The position numbers and the translations under genes are program-made. Below are positions 1-9,973 of a stretch of DNA of 64,000 bases, piece after piece. The stretch covers positions 62,001 through 126,000 of the forward strand of contig NZ_JANUXW010000005.1 of assembly GCF_024834045.1 (NCBI RefSeq), read 5' to 3'. Position 1 is the stretch's first letter; the number at the start of each line of letters is the position of its first letter. The notes under the pieces are model-generated. The model was given only the letters and a program-made list of their open reading frames with translations, was not told the origin of the DNA and made no database searches. This DNA is from Neisseria montereyensis. Its GTDB lineage: Bacteria; Pseudomonadota; Gammaproteobacteria; Burkholderiales; Neisseriaceae.

Positions 1-199
1 GCAGGCTGTCGGTATCGGGGTTATAGGTTTCGAGCAGTTTGGCTTTTAATACTACCCACTGATCCGGCGCAATATCGCATTCAAATACCGAATATTGCAC
101 ACGCACGCCGTAATCTAAACAATGTTTGGCAATACGCCGCAATCTTGCTTGTCCTGCTTCGTCTTCCAGCGAAATATCATAAGTAATCAACATTAGCAT
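1..199 (-). CDS. cas2: CRISPR-associated endoribonuclease/integrase subunit Cas2 (type I-C), 3' end outside window
   Basis: The reverse strand encodes the first 66 residues of Cas2, beginning MLMLITYDIS. The Asp in the ITYDIS beta-strand is the conserved Cas2 metal-site residue, and RVQYSVFECDI is the typical second strand. Cas2 normally has about 96 residues, so roughly a third is lost off the left edge. With Cas1 it forms the spacer-integration complex. I chose the ATG at 199 because AAGGGGA sits 7 nt upstream; a second in-frame ATG lies at 193. Unlike most I-C loci, where cas1 and cas2 nearly touch, 158 bp with three DUS separate them here. The CRISPR array would be expected just beyond cas2, outside the window. 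Confidence 0.93.
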   Translation of the reverse strand, partial: MLMLITYDISLEDEAGQARLRRIAKHCLDYGVRVQYSVFECDIAPDQWVVLKAKLLETYNPDTDSL

Positions 200-357
200 A
201 CTATTTCCCCTTTATTTTTCAAACAAATATTATAGGCCGTCTGAAACCCGTGTTTTCATTTAAAAGATGCTTATGGCTTTAATGTCTTTATACCGCGATA
301 TTCAGACGGCCTCAAAGGCTACCCGAAAGGCCGTCTGAAAATATCTATCTGGCAACA
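200..357. repeat. cas1-cas2 spacer with three DNA uptake sequences
   Basis: This gap has no ORF. It holds AG-DUS copies at about 234-245 (+), 300-311 (-) and 328-339 (+). The last two form a loose inverted pair that could fold in the cas mRNA and act as a terminator or attenuator before cas2. No CRISPR-repeat-like sequence is seen here. Confidence 0.7.
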
Positions 358-1371
358 TTAGCGCATAAGAAAAGGCGGATATTCTGCCAAATCGCCGCGC
401 AGATGCCGTGCCAGCAATAATGCCTGAATATGCGGCAGCAAGCCGATGGAAACTTCTTCCTGTAAAAACGGATGCATGATTTTTTCCTGCTTTTTACTTT
501 GCAATGTTTGAAACAGCAATTTGCGCGTTTCCGCTTTAATATTCACCGCTCCACTGCTTTCGGTAACAAAATCTTGCGGCTTAACCTGACCACGGTTAAT
601 CAGGCTCAAAACCATTCTATCGACCCACCAAGCCCGAAATTCTTCCAGAATATCCTGCGCCAAGCTATCGCGGCCGGGGCGGTCGGCATGTAAAAAGCCC
701 ACTTGCGGATCCAAGCCCACACCTTGCAGTGCGCCGCTAATATCTTTGCCGACAATGCTATATAAAAAAGACAATAGGGCATTCACCCCGTCGCGCGGCG
801 GACGGCGGTTGCGACCGTCGAATGAAAAACCACTTTGTTCACGCAATAAATGGCGAAATACCCCGAAATAACGGGCCGCGGCATCGCCTTCAATACCGCG
901 AATCAAATCCAAACTTTGCGCCCGTTTTAATTGCTGCAAACTAAAGTTCAATGCAGTAACCGCCGCCTGAATATCTTCATGCTCGCCATGATTGCGCAGG
1001 CGGCGTTGCAATACCCGTTTAGTAGACTGAATTTTTGCCGCAATCACATTGCGGGCAATCGGAACAGGATTTTGTTCAGATACCCGATATTGCGCCCGCC
1101 GCAACAATACATTACCACTCTGCCGCCCCTGCAAACGGCCGAGAAAGCGCCCGTTTTCAGTAAAGAAAGCCAAATTGACATTGTTCTCACCGCAAAATCC
1201 CATTAAAAAAGGGGACACCATAACGTTACCAAAGCAAAAAATATGCCCGATGGCATGTATCGGCAATTGCGCTACTTTTTTGCGCTCTTGTTCTACAACC
1301 AGCGTTTCCCGCTCTTTATGCAAATAGCTGCCTTGAGTGGTGATGTAGAGCGTGTTTTGTAGTTTGCGCAT
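358..1371 (-). CDS. cas1: CRISPR-associated endonuclease Cas1, type I-C
   Basis: A 337-residue protein, full length for the I-C Cas1 family. The N-terminal beta-rich domain (about 1-85) is followed by the alpha-helical catalytic domain. The metal-binding triad is visible as Glu161 (RGIEGDAA), His228 (GFLHADRPGR) and Asp240 (SLAQDILEEFR). Cas1 integrates new spacers together with Cas2, and in I-C also with Cas4. AAGGGGA lies about 9 nt before the ATG. Upstream in the transcript it is separated from cas4 by a foreign-looking two-gene cassette and a further 241 bp of AT-rich, ORF-free DNA (1372-1612), so it may need its own promoter. Confidence 0.96.
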   Translation of the reverse strand: MRKLQNTLYITTQGSYLHKERETLVVEQERKKVAQLPIHAIGHIFCFGNVMVSPFLMGFCGENNVNLAFFTENGRFLGRLQGRQSGNVLLRRAQYRVSEQNPVPIARNVIAAKIQSTKRVLQRRLRNHGEHEDIQAAVTALNFSLQQLKRAQSLDLIRGIEGDAAARYFGVFRHLLREQSGFSFDGRNRRPPRDGVNALLSFLYSIVGKDISGALQGVGLDPQVGFLHADRPGRDSLAQDILEEFRAWWVDRMVLSLINRGQVKPQDFVTESSGAVNIKAETRKLLFQTLQSKKQEKIMHPFLQEEVSIGLLPHIQALLLARHLRGDLAEYPPFLMR

Positions 1372-1612
1372 GGTTTGAATCCCCTTTAATTATTCTATTT
1401 GCTATTTGTTATTTATTGATTAGCTTGGCAAAGGCTGACTGAAAACTTTTAGATAAGACTATAGGCAAAGTTAACAGACTCAATGTTAGTAAATTTTATG
1501 ATTTTATTAAGATTTCAAACCAACCCAAGTTTGCTTGTCTCTCAAAACAGATTTTTGTTGGAATTTCTGAATGTTACAGATTTATGTTTTCGGCTAATTC
1601 AACCTATACTTG

Positions 1613-2143
1613 TCATTCCTCATCCATCTCAATTCCAAAATATCCTTGTCTGCTATTATTCTGTGTTTTTAACTGTCTTTGTGTTACTTCACACAATTTA
1701 TTTACTCCGTCATTGGAAATATAACCTATCTTCTTATTTGGGTAATTTCTCTGAGCTTCATCAAGTACTTCTTTTGCTCCTTTAGTTAATCCATTATTTC
1801 CTATCAAAAGCTGCCCAATACAATCTGGATGTTTTTTAATATCACCTATAAATTTTTCTGCTAAAGGCTTAGTAATCTTATTATTTTCATTTTTTACATC
1901 TATTCTTGTTTGGATTTTTTTACTTTTATCTTCTTGAGGATTTGAAAAATCAGATAATTCACCCGTAGATATTTTCATCATCTCATTAAAGTGAGTTACT
2001 GTGTGATGTAAGACAATATCACACCCATTGTCTGGTGTATTAGTTCTTGTATGCCTAGTTAAGTCAATGCGATCATCACACTGCCCCATGCCTGATATTA
2101 GCCCTGTAACTTTCATTTCACCTTTTTTACCTAAATTAGACAT
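1613..2143 (-). CDS. Putative Mrr-like PD-(D/E)XK nuclease embedded between cas4 and cas1
   Basis: A 176-residue protein that is not part of a standard I-C operon. Its layout resembles the Mrr/restriction-endonuclease-like fold: a first helix with Glu9 (KKGEMKVTGLISGMG), then NGCDIV with Asp42, a strand ending IDVK (Asp82, Lys84), and a C-terminal half-fold with GQLLIGNNGLTKGAKEVLDEA and KIGYISNDGVNKL. Those are the positions of the catalytic D...(D/E)xK and of the following beta-alpha elements in that family. It starts 5 bp after the 129-aa gene, so the two look like a coupled pair. Base composition is much more AT-rich than cas4 or cas1, and there is no DUS, which suggests recent acquisition. 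The fold assignment is by eye; cleavage activity is inference. Confidence 0.6.
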   Translation of the reverse strand: MSNLGKKGEMKVTGLISGMGQCDDRIDLTRHTRTNTPDNGCDIVLHHTVTHFNEMMKISTGELSDFSNPQEDKSKKIQTRIDVKNENNKITKPLAEKFIGDIKKHPDCIGQLLIGNNGLTKGAKEVLDEAQRNYPNKKIGYISNDGVNKLCEVTQRQLKTQNNSRQGYFGIEMDEE

Positions 2144-2148
2144 TGTAT

Positions 2149-2538
2149 TTACCCTACCATTACTAATATATTAAGATTTTTATTATATTTATCACGCTTA
2201 ATAGATAGAATCTTCAATATGTTAATCAAATCTCCGAGTAAAAATAATTTTTCTTCCGTATTACTACTATCAATGATTTTTTTATCTATTTGTTCACTTC
2301 CTTTAATACATGCAGGTATCAATATATCATTAATAATTTTTATCAAATTTTCATCATTGATGTAATTTATTAAAATTTCTTCAGTGGAATCTTTAGTTTC
2401 TGAAATATATTTTTCTCCAATATATTCTTTCAACTTTTCATATACATCTTCCCTTAAAGGTGTTTGTTCCAAAATTTCAGAAGTATCATCATAATAGTTT
2501 TGATCTTGATATTTCACTAAGAATAAACTCTTTGACAT
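2149..2538 (-). CDS. Unknown acidic protein, partner of the embedded nuclease-like gene
   Basis: A 129-residue Asp/Glu- and Ile-rich protein. I do not recognise it. It looks mostly alpha-helical from about residue 20, with no signal peptide or membrane segment. A very strong ribosome site (GGGAGG about 8 nt before the ATG) drives it, and the next gene begins 5 bp after its stop, so the pair is probably translated together. The order, a small acidic protein first and a nuclease-like protein second, would fit an immunity/toxin or adaptor/effector pair, but nothing in the sequence proves this. AT-rich, lacks DUS, inserted between cas4 and cas1. Confidence 0.6.
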   Translation of the reverse strand: MSKSLFLVKYQDQNYYDDTSEILEQTPLREDVYEKLKEYIGEKYISETKDSTEEILINYINDENLIKIINDILIPACIKGSEQIDKKIIDSSNTEEKLFLLGDLINILKILSIKRDKYNKNLNILVMVG

Positions 2539-2586
2539 AATATTAACCTCCCAGATTAAGTTTTCTAAAACCTATCACTTGCTTAT

Positions 2587-3189
2587 TCATTTCCAAAAAA
2601 CTGCCACATATTTTACCGACTTATCCTTCCCCAACAACACCGGCTGACAAACTTCAACCAACGAACAAGCCTTACAACGTTTGCCATATTCCGGCGGCGG
2701 GGTTTGCCCGCTTTCCAGCAATTCGCGCACTTCTGTAATCGTCGCCAAAGTTTCTGCCCTGAGGCCGTCTGAAAAGGCAACCGGTAGGCGATGGCGGGTT
2801 TGGCCGTACCATAGCGCGCCTTCTGTAATGGTTTGTCCGGTCATTTCTTCCAAGCAGAGGGCTTGGGCGCAAAGTTGGATTTCGTCAAACGGAGCGGGCT
2901 TAGGTTTGCCGCGTTTATATTCAATCGGTTTCAGACGGCCTGTTTGCATATCGCATTCGACCATATCCAATACGCCATGCACGCCGAGTTTTTCCGCCGA
3001 TACATGCACGCTGCGCTCAAAGCGTATGCCTTTGCGCGTTTCCGGCTCGCCCGAATCGACCCGCTCATGCAGCGCCCGCCCTTGGGCGGTTAAAAAATTC
3101 TCCGCCCATGCCTGTTCGTTGTGAATCAGGGCACACTGACGCGGGCAAAAGGCGTAGTGTTGCAGGGCGGAGAGGGGTAGGGAACGCAT
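2587..3189 (-). CDS. cas4: CRISPR-associated exonuclease Cas4 (type I-C)
   Basis: A 200-residue RecB-family nuclease that trims prespacers and selects the PAM with Cas1-Cas2. Visible features are the first iron-sulfur cysteines in AFCPRQC (near 15-19), the metal-binding Asp in VLDMVE, the catalytic EYKRGK motif, and the distal cysteines in RCKACSLVEVCQP. It begins 2 nt after the cas7 stop. The last residues (YVAVFWK) look odd. They follow a run of six T; removing one T or adding two would end the protein ...FGNE instead, so a small frameshift at the extreme C-terminus is possible. All catalytic motifs lie upstream of it. Confidence 0.94.
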   Translation of the reverse strand: MRSLPLSALQHYAFCPRQCALIHNEQAWAENFLTAQGRALHERVDSGEPETRKGIRFERSVHVSAEKLGVHGVLDMVECDMQTGRLKPIEYKRGKPKPAPFDEIQLCAQALCLEEMTGQTITEGALWYGQTRHRLPVAFSDGLRAETLATITEVRELLESGQTPPPEYGKRCKACSLVEVCQPVLLGKDKSVKYVAVFWK

Positions 3190-3191
3190 GT

Positions 3192-4058
3192 TTACAGCAA
3201 TTCTTCAACCGTAACGCCATCAAGGCCGTCTGAATCGATAGTGATGCGGTAGTCGCTATACGATCCGGCGGGTGTGCCGCTGTCGCCTTGAACGCGCTCG
3301 ACTTTTACCGCCTCAAATAATTTATGTGCCGGTTGGCTGCCGAGGGCATTATCGTGTTTGAATACAATCAGTTTGCGTGCGGTCATTTCGCCACGGGCGG
3401 CGGAATGGTCGTGGTCGAACATGAGTTTGAGCGACTCCCATAATTTGCTTAAATCATCATCGCTAAAGCCGGTTTTTTCGGCAAGTTTGGCGGATATAAA
3501 GCCGTGTGCGCGGTATAGGGCGTAGGGCACGATATATTTGCGCCCCATGGTACGTTCTTTTTCCAGGTCTTTTTCATTGGTTACCGCCATGCGGGTGATG
3601 GATACTTCCAGCGGCACAATCGGGTCGATGGATTGGCCGAAAGCGATTTGTACCGGCCCGCGTACTTGCCCGCTGTTGACTTCGGTTGTCATCACGGCGC
3701 CGAATGTGCGGATATCGAAAAAGTTTTTGCACATCCATGCGGTAATGTCGTGCGCTTTGGCTTCGTCTTTGGGCAGTTTTTTGGCTTCGGGTTTGATGTC
3801 TAAGGCATCATAAGCGCGTTTGTTTTGCAGGTTTAAAACGCTTTTTTCTTTGACATAGATTTCGTAGCCCGCTTCATTTTCGCTGGAAAGCTCGATAAAG
3901 TTACGGATTTTGCGTTTCAGACATACATCGGTAACCAAGCCTTTGCTGGATTCGGGATCAAGGCGCGGCATATTGCCTGCGTCGGGGTCGCCGTTGGGGT
4001 TGCCGTTGGTGACATCAAAAAAATAAACAAATTCATAGCGGTTTTGGATAGACATCAT
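3192..4058 (-). CDS. cas7: Type I-C Cascade backbone protein Cas7 (Csd2)
   Basis: A 288-residue RAMP-superfamily protein, the normal length for Csd2. It begins [29 protein letters not shown], a near-invariant opening of the family. Several copies coat the crRNA spacer in the Cascade complex. Its start overlaps the cas8c stop in a TAATG arrangement, so translation is coupled; two adjacent ATGs (4058 and 4055) are possible. It is followed after 2 nt by cas4. Confidence 0.96.
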   Translation of the reverse strand: MMSIQNRYEFVYFFDVTNGNPNGDPDAGNMPRLDPESSKGLVTDVCLKRKIRNFIELSSENEAGYEIYVKEKSVLNLQNKRAYDALDIKPEAKKLPKDEAKAHDITAWMCKNFFDIRTFGAVMTTEVNSGQVRGPVQIAFGQSIDPIVPLEVSITRMAVTNEKDLEKERTMGRKYIVPYALYRAHGFISAKLAEKTGFSDDDLSKLWESLKLMFDHDHSAARGEMTARKLIVFKHDNALGSQPAHKLFEAVKVERVQGDSGTPAGSYSDYRITIDSDGLDGVTVEELL

Positions 4059-4438
4059 TATTCCTCGTTTGCAGTAGATTCTTTGGCGGCGAAATAGCTT
4101 TGTTTTTGATGGTAATAACCAATGGCAAAGCGGCCTTGTTCGTCGATATTAAAATGGCGCGGAAAGGTTTCCGGCAATTGTTCGATAATGGCGCCCAAAT
4201 CTTTATCCAGATTCACCGCCATGCCTTTTTTATCTTTGCGCAGGCGCGATAAATGGTGTTTGGCACCGCTCAATAAGCGCGGGAAAACGGAAAAAGGGAC
4301 TGCGGAAGCCGAGCCGTAATAACGGTCGGCAATGCCGGCATTCAATTCGCCCAATGCCTGATACTGAATGCGCTCAAGCACGGCAAACAGCCGCCCCAAT
4401 AAATAGGCCGTATTACGGCTTTCGGTATTCAAACTCAC
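4058..4438 (-). CDS. cas11c: Internal small subunit Cas11c, translated from within cas8c
   Basis: In type I-C systems the Cas11 small subunit is made from an internal start near the 3' end of cas8c. Here the in-frame GTG at 4438 (codon 466 of cas8c) is preceded by a full AGGAGG Shine-Dalgarno at 4444-4449, 5 nt away, an unlikely coincidence inside a coding region. The product would have 126 residues beginning [18 protein letters not shown], the usual length and the usual N-terminal helix. It would form the belly of Cascade and stabilise the R-loop. It shares the cas8c stop codon. Confidence 0.85.
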   Translation of the reverse strand: MSLNTESRNTAYLLGRLFAVLERIQYQALGELNAGIADRYYGSASAVPFSVFPRLLSGAKHHLSRLRKDKKGMAVNLDKDLGAIIEQLPETFPRHFNIDEQGRFAIGYYHQKQSYFAAKESTANEE

Positions 4439-5833
4439 GGGAACCTCCTCTTTAATCAAATCTTTGCGGAAACGCCGTTGCAATACGGCTTTAATCAGGG
4501 CAATGCGCAAACCGTTGGCATCGCCGTCGGCACGGATACGGGCAATTAATTGTGATAGCAAACTGAGTGGATAAGGTGTGCCGCTAATTACCGCACGCGC
4601 CATTTCCCCCGCCAATAGCGGCGAAATATTTTCACTTTTGCCTAATACGGCGGTTTGCACCAATAGCCGCCAGATAGAAGGCGGGGTTTTCCACGCCTGC
4701 GGCTCTAAATGCAAATCCTGCCAGTGCTGCGCCAGATTATCGAACAGTTTGCCGAATGTGGTATCCAGCCAGAAACGGATGGAAATCCGCGAAGCATTCG
4801 GCGCCAAGCCCAAGATATAAAAGCGCGTATCCGGCGATAAATCGGGGGCGATTTCTTGCAATGGCCGCCCTTTTTCCATTTGCTTTAGCACATTGAATAT
4901 TTTGTTGTTTTCCTGCTCATCATCCGGCGGATCCATTATTGCGGCGAACAAATCTTCCGCCTCCTCCGCTTCGGCATGTTCGGCTGCTTCCGCCCAAAAT
5001 ACCGTGCTGCTGTCGCCGATGGTGAGACTATGTTTGTTTTCACGCCGCAGCAGATAATTCAGCGCCGTGGTATAGGCAAAAGCCGCCTGCTCCGATACCG
5101 GCGCATTCGCGCCTTGCTCTTTGCCAAAAGAAGTGAACGATTCCTTATTAAAAGAAATAATCGAACCGCCCGAACTTTGCCCGCCCCACACGCCTTTAAT
5201 CGCCGGATGCAGCCGCGCAATCGGCGCTTCTTCACCGCTCACCAAACATAAACCCCGCTCCGCTTCATCGTTTACCAATAGCGTTGCCCACAATGCTTGT
5301 GCCGCCTTGCGTTGATGAATATAGCCGCTACTGCCGTCTAATTTAAACACCACATTGGCATCCAACATCTCAGGGCGGCATGGCGCTTGGGCGAATTTTT
5401 CCGGCTGCCAATGTTCGAGAAACAAACGCACGGCGCGCAAACCTTCATCGGCCGTATCTTGCAAAAGCTGCACATGATATTGTTTAAACGCGGCAAAGGT
5501 TTTTTCAGACGGCACAAAAGGTTGGCTTTGCGCGGCGGCCTTGTCTTTATTGGCTTCTACGCCTAATACATAAGCGGTTTTATCCCAAAGAAAATTCGGC
5601 TTAACTCCCGAAGTGCGCTTTTCCGGACGCGGCACGCTCATAAGCTTAGGTTGCGGTTTTTTATCCGTGCTTAAATGCGGCACCACATCGACCAACAGGC
5701 CGTCTGAAGACAAGACCAAAATCCAGCCGATTTTTTCTTCACTAAAGCCATAAGGCGGCACTTTCGGATTGCCGACGTTATCTGTTCCCGCCGCCAAACG
5801 ATGGTAATAACGGGTTAATGCCGTGAGAATCAT
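4058..5833 (-). CDS. cas8c: Type I-C Cascade large subunit Cas8c (Csd1)
   Basis: A 591-residue protein of Csd1 type, opening [14 protein letters not shown]. It recognises the PAM and helps recruit Cas3. The family has few short motifs, so the call rests on length, the typical N-terminus, and position between cas5c and cas7. It overlaps the cas5c stop by 4 nt (ATGA) and the cas7 start by 1 nt (TAATG). Its last 126 codons appear to double as the separate small subunit Cas11c, from an internal start. A DUS near 5698 falls inside the coding sequence. Confidence 0.95.
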   Translation of the reverse strand: MILTALTRYYHRLAAGTDNVGNPKVPPYGFSEEKIGWILVLSSDGLLVDVVPHLSTDKKPQPKLMSVPRPEKRTSGVKPNFLWDKTAYVLGVEANKDKAAAQSQPFVPSEKTFAAFKQYHVQLLQDTADEGLRAVRLFLEHWQPEKFAQAPCRPEMLDANVVFKLDGSSGYIHQRKAAQALWATLLVNDEAERGLCLVSGEEAPIARLHPAIKGVWGGQSSGGSIISFNKESFTSFGKEQGANAPVSEQAAFAYTTALNYLLRRENKHSLTIGDSSTVFWAEAAEHAEAEEAEDLFAAIMDPPDDEQENNKIFNVLKQMEKGRPLQEIAPDLSPDTRFYILGLAPNASRISIRFWLDTTFGKLFDNLAQHWQDLHLEPQAWKTPPSIWRLLVQTAVLGKSENISPLLAGEMARAVISGTPYPLSLLSQLIARIRADGDANGLRIALIKAVLQRRFRKDLIKEEVPVSLNTESRNTAYLLGRLFAVLERIQYQALGELNAGIADRYYGSASAVPFSVFPRLLSGAKHHLSRLRKDKKGMAVNLDKDLGAIIEQLPETFPRHFNIDEQGRFAIGYYHQKQSYFAAKESTANEE

Positions 5834-6507
5834 GCTTTTACCTCCTCGGCATAAAACGGCGGCACCTCAATCACACCGTCTTTCATCTGCGCACGGAAAA
5901 AACGCGGCGTATTGCCGTGGTCAAAATCAATATCGTGCAGCATCCAACCTAAATCGCGGTCTTTTTCACGGGCGGATAATTCAGAAAGCGGAAAAGGATC
6001 GCCATCATCAATCAAAGCGAAATGCGCCGGAAACTCGCGCACGCCCATACAGGGCTGCTGAAAACACTGCCCCTTAGCCGCCCGCCGTTTAAACATCTCG
6101 ATATGCTTAGTGGCATTTTCATCCACACCCGCTTTCGCCGTCATCCGCACATGCGCCTCAATCACATAGGCGACATCTTTTAATACCGTCGCCGCGCGCT
6201 GCTGCCGGTCGTCCTCAATCACTGTATACAAATCCTGCACACTCTTGCGCCGCATCGCCCCGCTTACCTTGCTCGCCGAAATCTTGCCGCCCAACTCATT
6301 GCGCCGCACCGACTCAAAGCGAATCGGCTTTAACACATGAATCTTATCCACAACCCAACGAATCGCCGGCTTCCAATGCACCGCCGCCAAAATCCCCCGC
6401 GCCGCAGAAGGTGTAAGCACATCATAAGACACCCGTTCTACTTTCATTTCCGGGCGGGTAAAGCAGGCGTAGTCGCCCCAAATATGTAATCGCACTCGAT
6501 TGGACAT
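5830..6507 (-). CDS. cas5c: Type I-C Cas5c (Cas5d), pre-crRNA endoribonuclease and Cascade subunit
   Basis: A 225-residue protein opening MSNRVRLHIWGDYACFTRPEMKVERVSYDV, diagnostic of Cas5c/d. In I-C it replaces Cas6: it cuts the repeat at the base of its hairpin, leaving an 11-nt 5' handle, and stays bound to that handle. A strong AAGGAG (6513-6518) lies 5 nt before the ATG. The degenerate CRISPR repeat of the upstream regulatory RNA ends only 7 nt before this Shine-Dalgarno, so Cas5c probably binds and cuts its own leader. In other I-C loci cas3 lies directly upstream; here a 10-kb module intervenes. Confidence 0.95.
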   Translation of the reverse strand: MSNRVRLHIWGDYACFTRPEMKVERVSYDVLTPSAARGILAAVHWKPAIRWVVDKIHVLKPIRFESVRRNELGGKISASKVSGAMRRKSVQDLYTVIEDDRQQRAATVLKDVAYVIEAHVRMTAKAGVDENATKHIEMFKRRAAKGQCFQQPCMGVREFPAHFALIDDGDPFPLSELSAREKDRDLGWMLHDIDFDHGNTPRFFRAQMKDGVIEVPPFYAEEVKA

Positions 6508-6525
6508 AATGGCTCCTTATGCTTC

Positions 6526-6557
6526 GTTTCACACGCAGCCGCCCGAAGGCGGCTGAT
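6526..6557 (-). CRISPR. Degenerate CRISPR repeat (pseudo-repeat)
   Basis: A 32-nt unit with the same architecture as 6583-6613 but a different GC-rich 8-bp stem (CAGCCGCC/GGCGGCTG) closed by TTCG. Its 3' end, CGTGTGAAAC, lacks three bases of the normal handle. It begins ATC, like the intact copy. It ends 18 nt before the cas5c ATG. Confidence 0.72.
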
Positions 6558-6582
6558 TTTTCTTTCTAAACTATCAACTTTA

Positions 6583-6613
6583 GTTTCAACCCACGCAGCT
6601 TAGATGCTGCGAT
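6583..6613 (-). CRISPR. Solitary type I-C CRISPR-type repeat
   Basis: One 31-nt unit with the hallmarks of the I-C repeat: a short perfect hairpin followed by GTGGGTTGAAAC at the 3' end. Cas5c would cut after the stem, between 6594 and 6593, leaving an 11-nt handle. The array that should share this repeat is not in the window, so identity to the array repeat cannot be checked here. Confidence 0.8.
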
Positions 6614-6652
6614 ATGACCACTATTTTTCAGACGGCCTTTTCTCTAAGTTTT

Positions 6653-9972
<3,320 letters not shown>

Positions 9973-9973
<1 letters not shown>

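Larger units (their letters stand above)
6526..6613 (-). ncRNA. creR: CreR-like mini-CRISPR: repeat, short spacer, degenerate repeat, upstream of cas5c
   Basis: Read on the minus strand, 6613-6583 is a type I-C-like repeat: a perfect 6-bp stem CGCAGC/GCTGCG with a 6-nt loop, then the 11-nt handle TGGGTTGAAAC. The next 25-28 nt are spacer. Then comes a second hairpin with an 8-bp GC stem and TTCG loop, ending TGTGAAAC, a handle 3 nt short. This repeat-spacer-pseudo-repeat layout is that of Cas-regulating RNAs (CreA/CreR). The spacer starts TAAAGTTGATAGTTTAGAA and matches 16 of 19 bases at 16749-16767, next to a TTC PAM. No separate promoter is evident, so the RNA may be cut from the cas transcript. 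No toxin gene lies beside it. Confidence 0.8.

Noticed and set aside
1483-1785. 100-codon ORF on the plus strand
   Set aside because: It overlaps the better-supported minus-strand nuclease-like gene, has no ribosome site, and is a product of AT-rich sequence.
6526-6570. Rho-independent terminator reading on the plus strand (GC stem followed by ATTTTTCTTT)
   Set aside because: No plus-strand gene ends here; all genes for 19 kb are on the minus strand. In the minus direction no T-tract follows, and the stem is followed by a CRISPR handle-like GTGTGAAAC.
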